Assembly (NCBI RefSeq): GCF_003857035.1
Contig: NZ_QGSY01000330.1
Location: 18,530 to 82,529, forward strand
Length of the DNA stretch: 64,000 bases
DNA from: Micromonospora arida
GTDB lineage: Bacteria > Actinomycetota > Actinomycetes > Mycobacteriales > Micromonosporaceae
Direction of reading: 5' to 3'
Both the position numbers and the translations under genes were made by a program. The notes below the pieces were generated by a model that saw nothing but the letters and a program-made list of their open reading frames with translations, was not told the origin of the DNA and searched no databases. Shown piece after piece: positions 51,850 through 60,288 of the stretch (its first letter is position 1; each line of letters starts with the position of its first letter).

Positions 51850-53010
51850 GTGACCTCCTCTTCCTACACACCAGAGGTGAAGGGCCAGGGCCTCAGAGCC
51901 ACGGTGCAACGCCTCGGCGGCTACTTGGCCGCGATGGTCATGCCCAACATCGGCGCGTTCATCGCCTGGGGCCTGATCACCGCACTGTTCATCCCGACCG
52001 GTTGGATCCCCAACAAGACCCTGGCCGAACTGGTCGGCCCGATGATCAGCATCCTGCTACCGGTGCTCATCGGCTACACCGGCGGCCGGCTGGTCCACGG
52101 CCAGCGCGGTGCCGTCGTGGGCGCGGTGGCGACCATGGGCCTCGTCGTCGGCGCGGATGTGCCGATGATCCTCGGCGCGATGATCATCGGGCCGCTCACG
52201 GCCTATGTCCTCAAGCTGTTCGACGGCCTGATCGAAAACAAGATCCGTCCCGGCTTCGAGATGCTGGTCGACAACTTCAGCGCCGGCATCATCGGCGCCG
52301 CGATGGCCATCGGCGGTGTCTACGGCATCGGCCCGGTGGTCGAATGGCTCACCAAGCAAGCCGGCTCGGGCGTCGACTGGCTCGTCGGCAAGGACCTGCT
52401 GCCGCTGACCTCGGTGCTCGTCGAACCCGCAAAGGTGCTCTTCCTCAACAACGCCATCAACCACGGCGTGTTCGGCCCGTTGGGCATCGCCGAGGCGGCC
52501 GACAAGGGCAAGTCGATCCTGTTCATGATCGAGTCGAACCCTGGCCCCGGCCTCGGTCTGCTGCTCGCCTTCATGGTCTTCGGCCCCCGCGCGCTGCGCC
52601 CCAGCGCCCCAGCCGCGATCATCGTGCAGTTCCTCGGCGGCATCCACGAGATCTACTTCCCGTACGTGCTGATGAAGCCAAAGCTGATCCTCGCCATGAT
52701 CGCCGGTGGCGCGGCCGGCGTCGGCACCTTCGTGATCACCGGTGCGGGCCTGGTCGCCACCCCCTCGCCGGGCAGCATCTTCGCCTATCTCGCCGTCACC
52801 CCCAGAGGCGGCCACTTCGGGGTCATCCTCGGCGTCGTGATCGCCGCCGCCGTCACCTTCGCCGTCGCCTCGGCCCTGCTCGGCTTCGGCCGCGGCGAGC
52901 CCGCCGCGGACGCTGTCGGCCCCGACGAGGAGACGGCTGTCCGCCCGGACGAGGAAAGGGTTGTCGACCCCGACGAGACCCTGAACAAGTCGGCCAAGCA
53001 GGAGGTCTGA
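51850..53010 (+). CDS. mtlA: PTS EIIC component, mannitol type
   Basis: The protein of 386 residues is a separate IIC membrane domain, with about eight to ten hydrophobic helices beginning LGGYLAAMVMPNIGAFIAWG. Two mannitol-family signatures are visible: FLNNAINHGVFGPLGI and GGIHEIYFPYVLMKPKLILA. The tail of about 35 residues is charged and disordered (DEETAVRPDEERVVDPDETL), where other MtlA proteins carry EIIB. AAGGAGATACCCCC gives a strong ribosome site before GTG 51850. It forms the sugar channel; the incoming polyol is phosphorylated by the EIIB encoded next. Confidence 0.93.
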   Translation: MTSSSYTPEVKGQGLRATVQRLGGYLAAMVMPNIGAFIAWGLITALFIPTGWIPNKTLAELVGPMISILLPVLIGYTGGRLVHGQRGAVVGAVATMGLVVGADVPMILGAMIIGPLTAYVLKLFDGLIENKIRPGFEMLVDNFSAGIIGAAMAIGGVYGIGPVVEWLTKQAGSGVDWLVGKDLLPLTSVLVEPAKVLFLNNAINHGVFGPLGIAEAADKGKSILFMIESNPGPGLGLLLAFMVFGPRALRPSAPAAIIVQFLGGIHEIYFPYVLMKPKLILAMIAGGAAGVGTFVITGAGLVATPSPGSIFAYLAVTPRGGHFGVILGVVIAAAVTFAVASALLGFGRGEPAADAVGPDEETAVRPDEERVVDPDETLNKSAKQEV

Positions 53011-53014
53011 ACAC

Positions 53015-53323
53015 ATGCCCACCATCAACGGCACCGACATCAAGAAGGTCGTCGTCGCCTGCGACGCCGGCATGGGCAGCAGCGTGATGCTGGCCAGCCA
53101 ACTTCGGCGGCAACTCGCGAAGAACGCGGTGACCGTCGAGCACACGCCGGTCAACTCGATCCCGGCGGACGCAGACGTGGTCATCTGCCACCAGGGGCTC
53201 ACCGCGCGGGCCCGGGTCAGCGCGCCCGACAAGGTGATCGTGCCGATCCAGGTGTTCATCGGCGACCCGGCCGTCACCAGGGTCGTGAACGCGGTGCAGC
53301 GCGGTGGTGAGCTGAGTGGCTGA
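53015..53323 (+). CDS. PTS EIIB component, mannitol type
   Basis: The protein of 102 residues has the EIIB active-site loop VVVACDAGMGSS, with Cys16 as the phosphorylated residue, and the following VICHQGLTARARV. It is a free-standing domain here, separate from EIIC, starting four bases after the EIIC stop. It would accept phosphate from EIIA and pass it to the polyol in the EIIC site. Its end overlaps the EIIA gene by eight bases, indicating coupled translation. Confidence 0.92.
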   Translation: MPTINGTDIKKVVVACDAGMGSSVMLASQLRRQLAKNAVTVEHTPVNSIPADADVVICHQGLTARARVSAPDKVIVPIQVFIGDPAVTRVVNAVQRGGELSG

Positions 53324-53750
53324 GCTGCTGGCCCGTGACGCGATCCGGCTCCACGAGCGGGCCGGATCGCGCGAAGAGGCGATCAGCCGCTGCGGCGCGG
53401 TACTCGTCGAGGTCGGCGCGGTCGCCCCGGCGTACGTGGACGCGATGCTCGCCCGGGAGCAGAGCGTCTCCACGTACATCGGGGAGGGCGTCGCCATCCC
53501 GCACGGCACGCTGAACAGCAAGGAGTCGGTCCAGCGCGACGCCCTCGCGGTGCTGCGCTTCCCAGACGGCGTCGACTGGGACGGCTTCGACGTGCGGGTC
53601 TGCGTCGCCATCGCCGCGGCCGGCGACGGGCATGTGGACATCCTGGCCCAGCTCGCCTCGGTGCTGATGGACCCGGCGCAGGCGCAGCGGCTACGAGAGT
53701 CGACGAGTGCCGATGACGTGATCACCATCCTTGAAGGGAAGCCCTCGTGA
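53316..53750 (+). CDS. PTS EIIA component, fructose/mannitol type
   Basis: The protein of 144 residues from GTG 53316 has the EIIA-2 signature with the phosphoryl-accepting His63 in GEGVAIPHGTLNSKE. The flanking motifs are AYVDAMLAREQSVSTYIG and HVDILAQLASVLMDP. It takes phosphate from HPr and gives it to EIIB Cys16. It overlaps the EIIB gene by eight bases and the dehydrogenase gene by four, typical of this compact operon. Confidence 0.93.
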   Translation: MAELLARDAIRLHERAGSREEAISRCGAVLVEVGAVAPAYVDAMLAREQSVSTYIGEGVAIPHGTLNSKESVQRDALAVLRFPDGVDWDGFDVRVCVAIAAAGDGHVDILAQLASVLMDPAQAQRLRESTSADDVITILEGKPS

Positions 53751-54787
53751 AGGTTGTCCGATTCCACGCACCCGGTGACGTCCGCATCGAGGACGCGCCC
53801 GAGCCCACGCCGGGCCCCACCGACGTGAAGATCCGCGTCCGGGCATGCTCCACCTGCGGCACCGACGTGAAGATCTCCCGCTTCGGCCACCACCACATCG
53901 CCCCGCCGCGCGTCATGGGCCACGAGATCGCCGGCGAGATCGTCGAGGTCGGCGCCGATGTCACGGGCTGGCAGTCCGGCGACCGGGTCCAGGTCATCGC
54001 CGCCATCCCGTGCGGTCAGTGCGCCGAGTGCCGGCGCGGCCGGATGACCGTGTGCCCCAACCAGGTGTCGATGGGCTACCACTTCGACGGCGGGTTCGCC
54101 GAGCACATGGTTGTGCCGCACAACGTCCTCGCCGTCGACGGACTCAACCGGATCCCCGAGGGACTCAGCTTCGCCGAGGCATCCGTCGCCGAGCCTCTCG
54201 CCTGCGTCCTCAACGGCCAGAACCTCGCCGGTGTGGGGGAGGGCGACGACGTGGTCGTCGTGGGCTCCGGGCCGATCGGCTGCCTGCACGTCCGCCTGGC
54301 CCGCTCGCGCGGCGCGGCCCGGGTGTTCCTCGTCGACCTCAACCGCGAACGCCTCGACCTGGCCGCCAACCTGGTCCGGCCGGACGCGGCGATCTGCGGC
54401 GCCGAGACCGACGTCGTCGACGCGGTACTCAAGCTCACCGAGGGCCGGGGCGCCGACGTCGTCATCACCGCCACGGCCGCCGGCGTCGCCCAGGAGCAGG
54501 CGGTGCAGATGACGGCGCGGCAGGGCCGGATCAGCTTCTTCGGCGGCCTGCCGAAGGACAAGCCGGTCATCTCCCTGGACTCCAACCTCGTGCACTACCG
54601 CGAACTGACCATCGTCGGCGCCAACGGCTCCAGCCCGGAGCACAACAAGGAAGCGCTGCGACTCATCGCCAACGGCTCCGTGCCGGTCGCCGACCTCATC
54701 ACCCACCGCCTGCCGCTCGACCGCGCCCTCGACGCCTTCGGCATCGTGGCGCGCGGCGAAGCGATCAAGGTGACGATCGAACCCTAG
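53747..54787 (+). CDS. Zinc-dependent alcohol dehydrogenase (polyol-phosphate-type MDR)
   Basis: The protein of 346 residues has the MDR zinc site in CSTCGTDVKISRFGHHHIAP and MGHEIAGEIVEVGADVTGW, and a four-Cys structural zinc site in CGQCAECRRGRMTVCPNQV. The Rossmann motif is VVVVGSGPIGCLHVRLARSR. Its class fits sorbitol- or galactitol-phosphate-dehydrogenase-like enzymes, and the operon implies a phosphorylated hexitol as substrate, to be oxidised to a ketose phosphate. GTG 53747 overlaps the EIIA stop (GTGA). The exact polyol and carbon oxidised are not resolved. Confidence 0.9.
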   Translation: MKVVRFHAPGDVRIEDAPEPTPGPTDVKIRVRACSTCGTDVKISRFGHHHIAPPRVMGHEIAGEIVEVGADVTGWQSGDRVQVIAAIPCGQCAECRRGRMTVCPNQVSMGYHFDGGFAEHMVVPHNVLAVDGLNRIPEGLSFAEASVAEPLACVLNGQNLAGVGEGDDVVVVGSGPIGCLHVRLARSRGAARVFLVDLNRERLDLAANLVRPDAAICGAETDVVDAVLKLTEGRGADVVITATAAGVAQEQAVQMTARQGRISFFGGLPKDKPVISLDSNLVHYRELTIVGANGSSPEHNKEALRLIANGSVPVADLITHRLPLDRALDAFGIVARGEAIKVTIEP

Positions 54788-54796
54788 GGGGATCCG

Positions 54797-55072
54797 ATGC
54801 CCACCAGAACAGTCCTCGTCGGCTCCGCCAGCGGGCTGCACGCCCGACCGGCGGCGCTGTTCGTCGCCGAGGCGGCGAAGCAGCCGGTGCTGGTCACCAT
54901 CCGCAGCGGCGACAAGAAACCCGTGCCGGCCCGCAGCATGCTCGCCGTGCTGTCGCTCGGCGCCAAGAAGGGCACCGAGGTCACCCTGGAGGCCGACGGC
55001 GACGGCGCCCAGGCCGCCGTCGACACCCTGGCCGACCTCCTCGAACGTGATCTGGACGCCGTCGATGCGTGA
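54797..55072 (+). CDS. ptsH: PTS phosphocarrier protein HPr
   Basis: The protein of 91 residues has the HPr active-site motif GLHARPAALF with His15, and the regulatory-site segment ARSMLAVLSLGAKKGTEV around the family's Ser46 position. AGGGGGATCC lies before ATG 54797. It receives phosphate from Enzyme I, encoded next with an eight-base overlap, and passes it to EIIA. Having HPr and EI in the sugar operon makes the system self-contained. Confidence 0.95.
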   Translation: MPTRTVLVGSASGLHARPAALFVAEAAKQPVLVTIRSGDKKPVPARSMLAVLSLGAKKGTEVTLEADGDGAQAAVDTLADLLERDLDAVDA

Positions 55073-56738
55073 ACTCCGGGGGATCGGGGCCAGCCCCGGT
55101 GGTGCGGCGGGGCCGGTCTACCGGTTGGCCCCGCCGCCGGCCCTGCCGCCGCTGGTGGAGGCCGTTGATCCCGGGGCCGAGAAGGCGACCGTCCGGGCCG
55201 CGGTCCTCGCCGTCGCCGCCGACCTGACCCGTCGGGCGGACACCGCCCTGGACGTGACCGCCGCCGAGGTCCTGCGCGCGCAGGTCATGATGGCGCAGGA
55301 CGAGACGCTCATCGACGCGGCCGACATCGCCATCGACGGCGGTGCGGACGCGCCGCACGCGATCACCGACGTGCTCGCCGGGCACCGGGCCGCCTTCGAA
55401 GCCGCAGGCGGGTACCTCGCCGAGCGGGTCAGCGACCTCGACGACCTGCGGGACCGCCTCGTCGCAGCGTGCCTCGGGCTGCCGATGCCGGGCGTGCCGG
55501 ACCCTGGCCATCCGTACCTGCTCATCGCCCGCGACCTGGCGCCCGCCGACACCGCCGGCCTCGAGCCGGGCCTGGTGCTGGGCCTGATCACGGCAGAGGG
55601 CGGGCCGACCAGCCACACCGCGATCCTGGCCCGGACACTCGGTATCCCGGCCGTGGTCCGCTGCCCGGGCATCCTGGACGTGACCGACGGCGCGCTGGCC
55701 AGTCTCGACGGCACGAGCGGCGTCGTGGTGGCCGGTGTCTCCGCCGAGACGGTGACCACTGTCAACGCGGACCGGCTCGCGGAGATCGAGCGCCGCGCCC
55801 GCTCCCGAGGCCCCGGGCGGACCGCGGACGGCCATCCCATCGCGCTACTGGCCAACATCGGATCCGCTCGCGACCTCACCGGCGAGGTTGAAGGCGTCGG
55901 CCTGTTCCGCACCGAGCTGCTCTACCTCGACCGCAGCGACCCGCCGTCGCACGAAGAGCAGGTCACCGCGTACCGCGACGTCTTCGCCGCGCTGCCCGGC
56001 AGCAAGATCGTCGTGCGTACCCTCGACGCCGGCGCCGACAAGCCGCTGCCGTTCCTGCGTCTGGCCGATGAACCCAACCCCGCGCTGGGCATCCGCGGTC
56101 TGCGGGTCGCACGGCAGACACCTTCCGTGCTCACCACGCAGTTGGCCGCGATCGCGGCGGCGGCTGCGGCGACGGACGCCGACGTCTGGGTGATGGCGCC
56201 GATGGTCGCCACGGCGGCGGAGGCGGCAGCGTTCACTGAGTCCTGCCGCGAGCACGGCCTGCCGACCGCCGGCGTGATGATCGAGGTGCCAGCTGCGGCC
56301 CTGTGCGCCAGCCAGGTGCTATGCCACGCGGATTTCCTCAGCGTCGGCACCAACGACCTCAGCCAGTACACGTTCGCCGCTGACCGTATGTGCGGCGACC
56401 TCGCCGACCTGCTCGACCCGTGGCAGCCCGCGCTGATCGCGCTCCTCGCCTCCTGCGCGGCAGCTGGCGTCGAGGCGGGCAAGCCAGTCGGCGTGTGTGG
56501 AGAGTCCGCAGCGGATCCCGATTTCGCCCTGGTGCTGGCAGGCCTGGGCATCACCAGCCTGTCCATGGCGCCCCGCAGCATTCCGGCGGTGCGCGAGTCC
56601 CTGGCCGCGCACACCCTGGACGAGTGCCGCCGGATCGCCGAGGCGGTCCTTGCTGCCCCCAGCCCGGAGGCAGCCCGGGCGGCGGCGGCCGGTGCTTCGC
56701 CCCAGCTCCGGTCCGGCGTCGGCGTGCCCGTGCGGTGA
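55065..56738 (+). CDS. ptsI: PTS Enzyme I (PEP-protein phosphotransferase)
   Basis: The protein of 557 residues starts MRELRGIGASPGGAAGPVYR at ATG 55065, overlapping the HPr end. It has the phosphohistidine loop GGPTSHTAILARTLGIPAVV (His184) and the PEP-binding C-terminal half: GLFRTELLYLDRSDPPSHEE, AGADKPLPFLRLADEPNPAL, FLSVGTNDLSQYTFAADR and the CGESAADP segment. Length and motif order match standard Enzyme I. It transfers phosphate from phosphoenolpyruvate to HPr. It is the last gene of the operon; a hairpin at 56917-56950 follows. Confidence 0.96.
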   Translation: MRELRGIGASPGGAAGPVYRLAPPPALPPLVEAVDPGAEKATVRAAVLAVAADLTRRADTALDVTAAEVLRAQVMMAQDETLIDAADIAIDGGADAPHAITDVLAGHRAAFEAAGGYLAERVSDLDDLRDRLVAACLGLPMPGVPDPGHPYLLIARDLAPADTAGLEPGLVLGLITAEGGPTSHTAILARTLGIPAVVRCPGILDVTDGALASLDGTSGVVVAGVSAETVTTVNADRLAEIERRARSRGPGRTADGHPIALLANIGSARDLTGEVEGVGLFRTELLYLDRSDPPSHEEQVTAYRDVFAALPGSKIVVRTLDAGADKPLPFLRLADEPNPALGIRGLRVARQTPSVLTTQLAAIAAAAAATDADVWVMAPMVATAAEAAAFTESCREHGLPTAGVMIEVPAAALCASQVLCHADFLSVGTNDLSQYTFAADRMCGDLADLLDPWQPALIALLASCAAAGVEAGKPVGVCGESAADPDFALVLAGLGITSLSMAPRSIPAVRESLAAHTLDECRRIAEAVLAAPSPEAARAAAAGASPQLRSGVGVPVR

Positions 56739-56916
56739 GTCGGTCGCACAGATCGCACGGAATCTCCACGCACCGCTCACCTGCTGCTGGAATCAACCGT
56801 TCGTCCGCGACGATGGACGAGAGCCATGGCGGACCGTGTTCGAACTGCGCGCCCAGCTCGACAAGCCGCGACGCTCGGTAGGCCCTTGTGCGTGTTCCGA
56901 ACCGGGACACCAGGGC

Positions 56917-56950
56917 GATGGTCGGACGGCCAAGCGGCCGCCCGACCATC
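56917..56950. terminator. Hairpin terminator between the PTS operon and the ester-cyclase fragment
   Basis: GATGGTCGGACGGCC (56917-56931) and GGCCGCCCGACCATC (56936-56950) form a 15-base stem with one mismatch and an AAGC loop. It lies between convergent genes and could act in both directions. Confidence 0.7.
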
Positions 56951-56959
56951 TTCCTGCGG

Positions 56960-57253
56960 TCAGGCGGTCAGCTGCCGCCGCACATCGGCTGAGTCGTGCA
57001 GGTTGGTCATCTGGACGAATCGGCCGTCGCGGACCTTGTAGATCGCGTACTCGACGATCTCGAACGACTTTCCGGTCGGCGCTACGCCGAGCCACTCCTT
57101 CACGGGAGTGCCGGTGTTGACCACACGCGCGGCGATGCGATCGCGGTCGAACAGCAGTTCCTGAACCTCCCAGTGCATGTCCGGAACGGCGTTGATGATG
57201 GACCGCACGTCGGCGAGGACATCGTCCCTCGTCCCCGGCTCTCCGTTCAGCAC
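56960..57253 (-). pseudogene. Ester cyclase (SnoaL-like) fragment, N-terminus missing
   Basis: The frame ends with the polyketide-cyclase-like pattern MHWEVQELLFDRDRIAARVV, GTPVKEWLGVAPTGKSFEI and VEYAIYKVRDGRFVQMTNLH. The preceding codons, in the same frame beyond the chosen start, give HEFIADEVVLNGEPGTRDD, the usual middle of such proteins. The family's first part is absent and sequence passes directly into the tail of the SDR gene. The protein would be about 97 residues from 57253, shorter than normal. I regard it as one half of a deletion junction. Confidence 0.75.
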
Positions 57254-57894
57254 AACCTCGTCGGCGATGAACTCGTGTGGTATTCCCCGGTGGGGCCATC
57301 GGGCCCGATCAGGGCCAAGGCGACAGTTGCGTCGGTGCCTTCGGTGGCGGTGTAGCCAGGGTCGGAGGCGTTGATCCGCATTCCGGGCACGTTCTTGGCG
57401 TACTGAATGGTGAGTGCGAGCACGGCGGCTTTCGAGTTGGCGTACGGAATCATGTATCCGTGGAACGAGTCGTCCTCGGGGTCCAGCAGGGCGCGCGGGA
57501 AGCCGAGTCCGGAGGCGACGTTGACGATCACCGGCGGGGACGACTGCCGCAACAGGGGCAGGGCGGCCTGGGTGAGCCGTACGACGCCGTAGACGTTGGT
57601 CTCAAAGGTCACGCGCATCGCGTCGACGTCCAGGTCGTCAAGGTTCCACGACGAGCCTACGACGGCCGCGTTGTTGATCAGAACATCGAGTTTGGACAGC
57701 GACCCGATCGCCTTGTCGACGCTGTCCTGGTCGGTGACGTCGAGCTGAACCGCGACGGCTCCGAGGTCGCGGGCGGCATCGCCGGAGGCCAGGTCACGCA
57801 TGCCGGCGTAGACGGTGTGACCGGCGGCGATCAGGCGGCGGGTGGTTTCCAGACCGAGGCCCTTGTTGGCCCCGGTCACCAAGGTTGTGGTCAT
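57247..57894 (-). pseudogene. Short-chain dehydrogenase (SDR), C-terminus truncated
   Basis: The protein of about 215 residues has the SDR motifs TLVTGANKGLGLE (cofactor), LDVLINNAAVVGS, VIVNVASGLGF and the catalytic YANSKAAVLAL. The C-terminal part should continue after DPGYTATE with a loop of about 15 residues, but here TEGTDATVALALIGPDGPTG follows directly. The ending EYHTSSSPTRLC replaces the normal terminus. The reading then reaches TGA at 57247. It looks like a deletion that removed the SDR tail and the front of the ester cyclase. ATG 57894 is the start. Confidence 0.75.
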
Positions 57895-57987
57895 GCCACC
57901 CAATGTGCGCCGCCGCCGGACCGACCGGCAGGCTCTGTTCGACGGTGGGACCGGCAGTACCACCCACTGCGCCGGATGCCGGGCATC

Positions 57988-58329
57988 ATGGATGACGTGG
58001 ATGAGTTCGCGTAGGTCCTTCGAGCATGGCGGGACCGGGTACGCCCCGAGGACGTGGGCCTGCCCCCAGGCCTGGGTCGTCGCGCTCCCGGGCTGCGGCG
58101 TGAGGAGTTGGCCCAGCTCGCCCGGGTAAGCGTGGACTACATCGTCCGCCTGGAGCAGGGCCGGGCCCGTCACCCCTCACCGCAGCTGCTGGCCTCGCTG
58201 GCCCGGGCGCTGCGCTTGAACGACCTGGAACGCGAAGCCGCCCACCGAGCCGGTACGCCGGATGGCCCCGCACTGCTGGAGAGGCTCAGCCGTCGCCGGG
58301 GCGCACCAGCCCGCTCTCGTAGGCGATAA
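57988..58329 (+). pseudogene. MmyB-like XRE regulator with an amber codon and lost C-terminus
   Basis: The frame from ATG 57988 (MDDVDEFA) hits TAG at 58012-58014, then continues in frame as VLRAWRDRVRPEDVGLPPGL, GRRAPGLRREELAQLARVS and VDYIVRLEQGRARHPSPQLL. These match the N-terminal HTH domain of MmyB-type regulators. The ligand-binding second half is missing: after ALRLNDLEREAAHRAG the frame enters the 3' end of the response-regulator gene, overlapping it by 44 bases. Regulators of this type often sit divergently next to an SDR gene, as here. Confidence 0.75.
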
Positions 58330-58948
58330 CCACAAGCTGGGCGCGGTCGCGGGCGTTCAGTTTGTGCAGCAGACGACTCACGTACGTGCGGGCGGTGTCC
58401 GGGCTGAGATGCAGGGCAGCTCCGATCTCCACATTCGACCGTCCGGTGCCAACCTGTGCCAGGACGTCGCGTTCGCGCCCGGTGAGCCCGGTCAGCCGGG
58501 CCGGGTCTGCGACGGGGGAGCGGGCGGCCGCGGCGATCACCCGCCGGGTCACCGCGGGTGACAGCAGCGCGTCTCCGCCGGCCACCACGCGGACGGCGTC
58601 CCGCAGGGCGTCGGGCGGGGTGTCCTTGAGCAGGAAGCCGGCGGCGCCGGCGCGGATGGCCTCGAAGAGGTACTCGTCGTCGTCGAAGGTGGTCAGCATG
58701 ACCACCCGGACGTCGGCCAGCGTCGGGTCGGCGAGGATGCGGCGGGTGGCCTCGATACCGTCGCCGCCGGGCATCCGGACATCCATCAGGACGACGTCGG
58801 GCCGCTGCTCGCGGGCGACCGCCACACCGGCCCGGCCGTCGCCGGCTTCGCCGACGACGGTGATGTCCGGGGCGCGTTCCAGCAACGCGCGGAGTCCGGT
58901 GCGGACCAGGTGCTGGTCGTCGACGAGGAGGACGCGTACGTCGGTCAT
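58286..58948 (-). CDS. LuxR/NarL-type response regulator
   Basis: The protein of 220 residues has a receiver domain (MTDVRVLLVDDQHLVRTGLR; phospho-acceptor Asp in VVLMDVRMPGGDGIEA; MLTTFDDDEYLFEAIRAGAA; FLLKDTPPDAL). It ends with a LuxR HTH (LTGRERDVLAQVGTGRSNVE; IGAALHLSPDTARTYVSRLL). It overlaps the kinase gene by four bases (ATGA), so the pair is coupled. The target genes are unknown; the divergent membrane-protein pair at 60289-61307 is the nearest candidate. Confidence 0.95.
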   Translation of the reverse strand: MTDVRVLLVDDQHLVRTGLRALLERAPDITVVGEAGDGRAGVAVAREQRPDVVLMDVRMPGGDGIEATRRILADPTLADVRVVMLTTFDDDEYLFEAIRAGAAGFLLKDTPPDALRDAVRVVAGGDALLSPAVTRRVIAAAARSPVADPARLTGLTGRERDVLAQVGTGRSNVEIGAALHLSPDTARTYVSRLLHKLNARDRAQLVVIAYESGLVRPGDG

Positions 58949-60093
58949 GCGGCGACTCCGGCCAGCGGTAGGTGGACCGAGACCCGGAAGCCGCCGTCAG
59001 CGGTCTCGCCGGCATCGAGGGTTCCGCCGAGCAGGGCAACCCGCTCCGACATACCGCGTAGCCCCTGACCCGTCTCAACCGCCGTGCCGCCGGTGGATCC
59101 CCGGCCGTCGTCGACGACCTCCACCGACAGCCGGGCCGGGGTCGCCCGGATCGTCACCGTGGCGCGGGTGGCGTGCGCGTGGCGCAGCACATTGGTCAGC
59201 GCCTCCTGCACGATGCGGTACACAGTGCTGCCGACCACCGTGGGCAGGGTGTCGACCGACCCGTCGAGACGCAGTTCGACCGGCAGCCCACCGCGGCGGA
59301 CGCCCTCAATGAGCGTACGCAGCTGGGTGAAACCGGGGTCCGGCTCGCGTGGCCCGGGCTCGCGACGCAGCGTGCCCAACGTGGCACGCAGCTCGGCCAT
59401 GGCGCTGCCGCTCACCGAGTGGATCGCGGCCAGCGCGGCCTCGGCCCGCTCGGGCTCGGCATCAGCAAGTGCCTCCCTCGCCACAGCCGACTGCAGGGTG
59501 ACCACCGACATCGTGTGTCCGAGCGTGTCGTGCACCTCCCGGGCAATGCGCAGCCGCTCGGCCTCGACCTGGCGGGCTGCCTCCCGGCGGCGTTCCTCGG
59601 CCGCCGAGGCGGCCTGCCGGGCCAGCGTGACCCGTAGCGAACGCCGGTTGCGGACGGCGTCACCGAGAGCGATGACGGCGAGTATCAGGGCCGCCTCGGA
59701 GCCGAGACCGGCACCGATCACGACAGAGATGTCGTCTCCCTCGACGAGCCGGGCGGCCACCGAAACGGCCAGCAGGCTCCCGCCGACGGCGGCGGCCGGG
59801 ACCACCCGGCCCCGCTGGGCGGCCACGTAGAGGATGGCGGCGGCCGGCGCGGCCACGCCGACCGGCGGCAACTCCAGCGCGTAGTAGCCGAGGATGCCGG
59901 CGGCTGTCGCCAGCAGCGCGGGGACGGTCCAACGCCGGGCTACCAGCAGCAGTACGGCCAGGCCGACCCCGAACCCGCCAGCCAGCGCCGCCCGGGAGGT
60001 CGGCGCGTCCTCGGTCGCGATCGCCGCCGCGACCAGGCCCAGGATGGCCACAGCGAGCAGCGCCTCGGTTCGGGTGGGTGAGGTGGCCTGCAC
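58945..60093 (-). CDS. Sensor histidine kinase, HisKA_3 type
   Basis: The protein of about 382 residues has five or more N-terminal membrane helices (ALLAVAILGLVAAAIATED; GFGVGLAVLLLVARR; AALILAVIALGDAV). The dimerisation/His domain is IAREVHDTLGHTMSVVTLQ and the ATPase part is VYRIVQEALTNVLRHAHATR, VVDDGRGSTGG and GQGLRGMSERVALLGG. It lacks a large outer sensor domain, so it may sense the membrane itself. GTG 60093 is chosen because TAGGCT lies seven bases upstream; an upstream GTG/ATG at 60147/60144 is also in frame. Confidence 0.92.
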   Translation of the reverse strand: MQATSPTRTEALLAVAILGLVAAAIATEDAPTSRAALAGGFGVGLAVLLLVARRWTVPALLATAAGILGYYALELPPVGVAAPAAAILYVAAQRGRVVPAAAVGGSLLAVSVAARLVEGDDISVVIGAGLGSEAALILAVIALGDAVRNRRSLRVTLARQAASAAEERRREAARQVEAERLRIAREVHDTLGHTMSVVTLQSAVAREALADAEPERAEAALAAIHSVSGSAMAELRATLGTLRREPGPREPDPGFTQLRTLIEGVRRGGLPVELRLDGSVDTLPTVVGSTVYRIVQEALTNVLRHAHATRATVTIRATPARLSVEVVDDGRGSTGGTAVETGQGLRGMSERVALLGGTLDAGETADGGFRVSVHLPLAGVAA

Positions 60094-60100
60094 GTCCGTG

Positions 60101-60106
60101 AGCCTA
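60101..60106 (-). promoter_or_regulatory. Probable -10 box (TAGGCT) for the two-component operon
   Basis: On the minus strand TAGGCT is followed by seven bases and GTG 60093. This would give an almost leaderless transcript and supports that start. Confidence 0.4.
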
Positions 60107-60288
60107 AGTCGGCGTGGGCCAGCGCCGCTGCCGTCCGCAGGCATCACCCCCGCCCCCGCACGTACGTCGAGAAGCGATGCCAGCTCACGCGGCTGCGCGG
60201 CAGACGGCCCCGAATTGGCGACCTAGCGTCGACGACGACATCACAGATCGTGCCCGCAAGGTTTCGAAAACCAAGGAGAAGTACTGCT

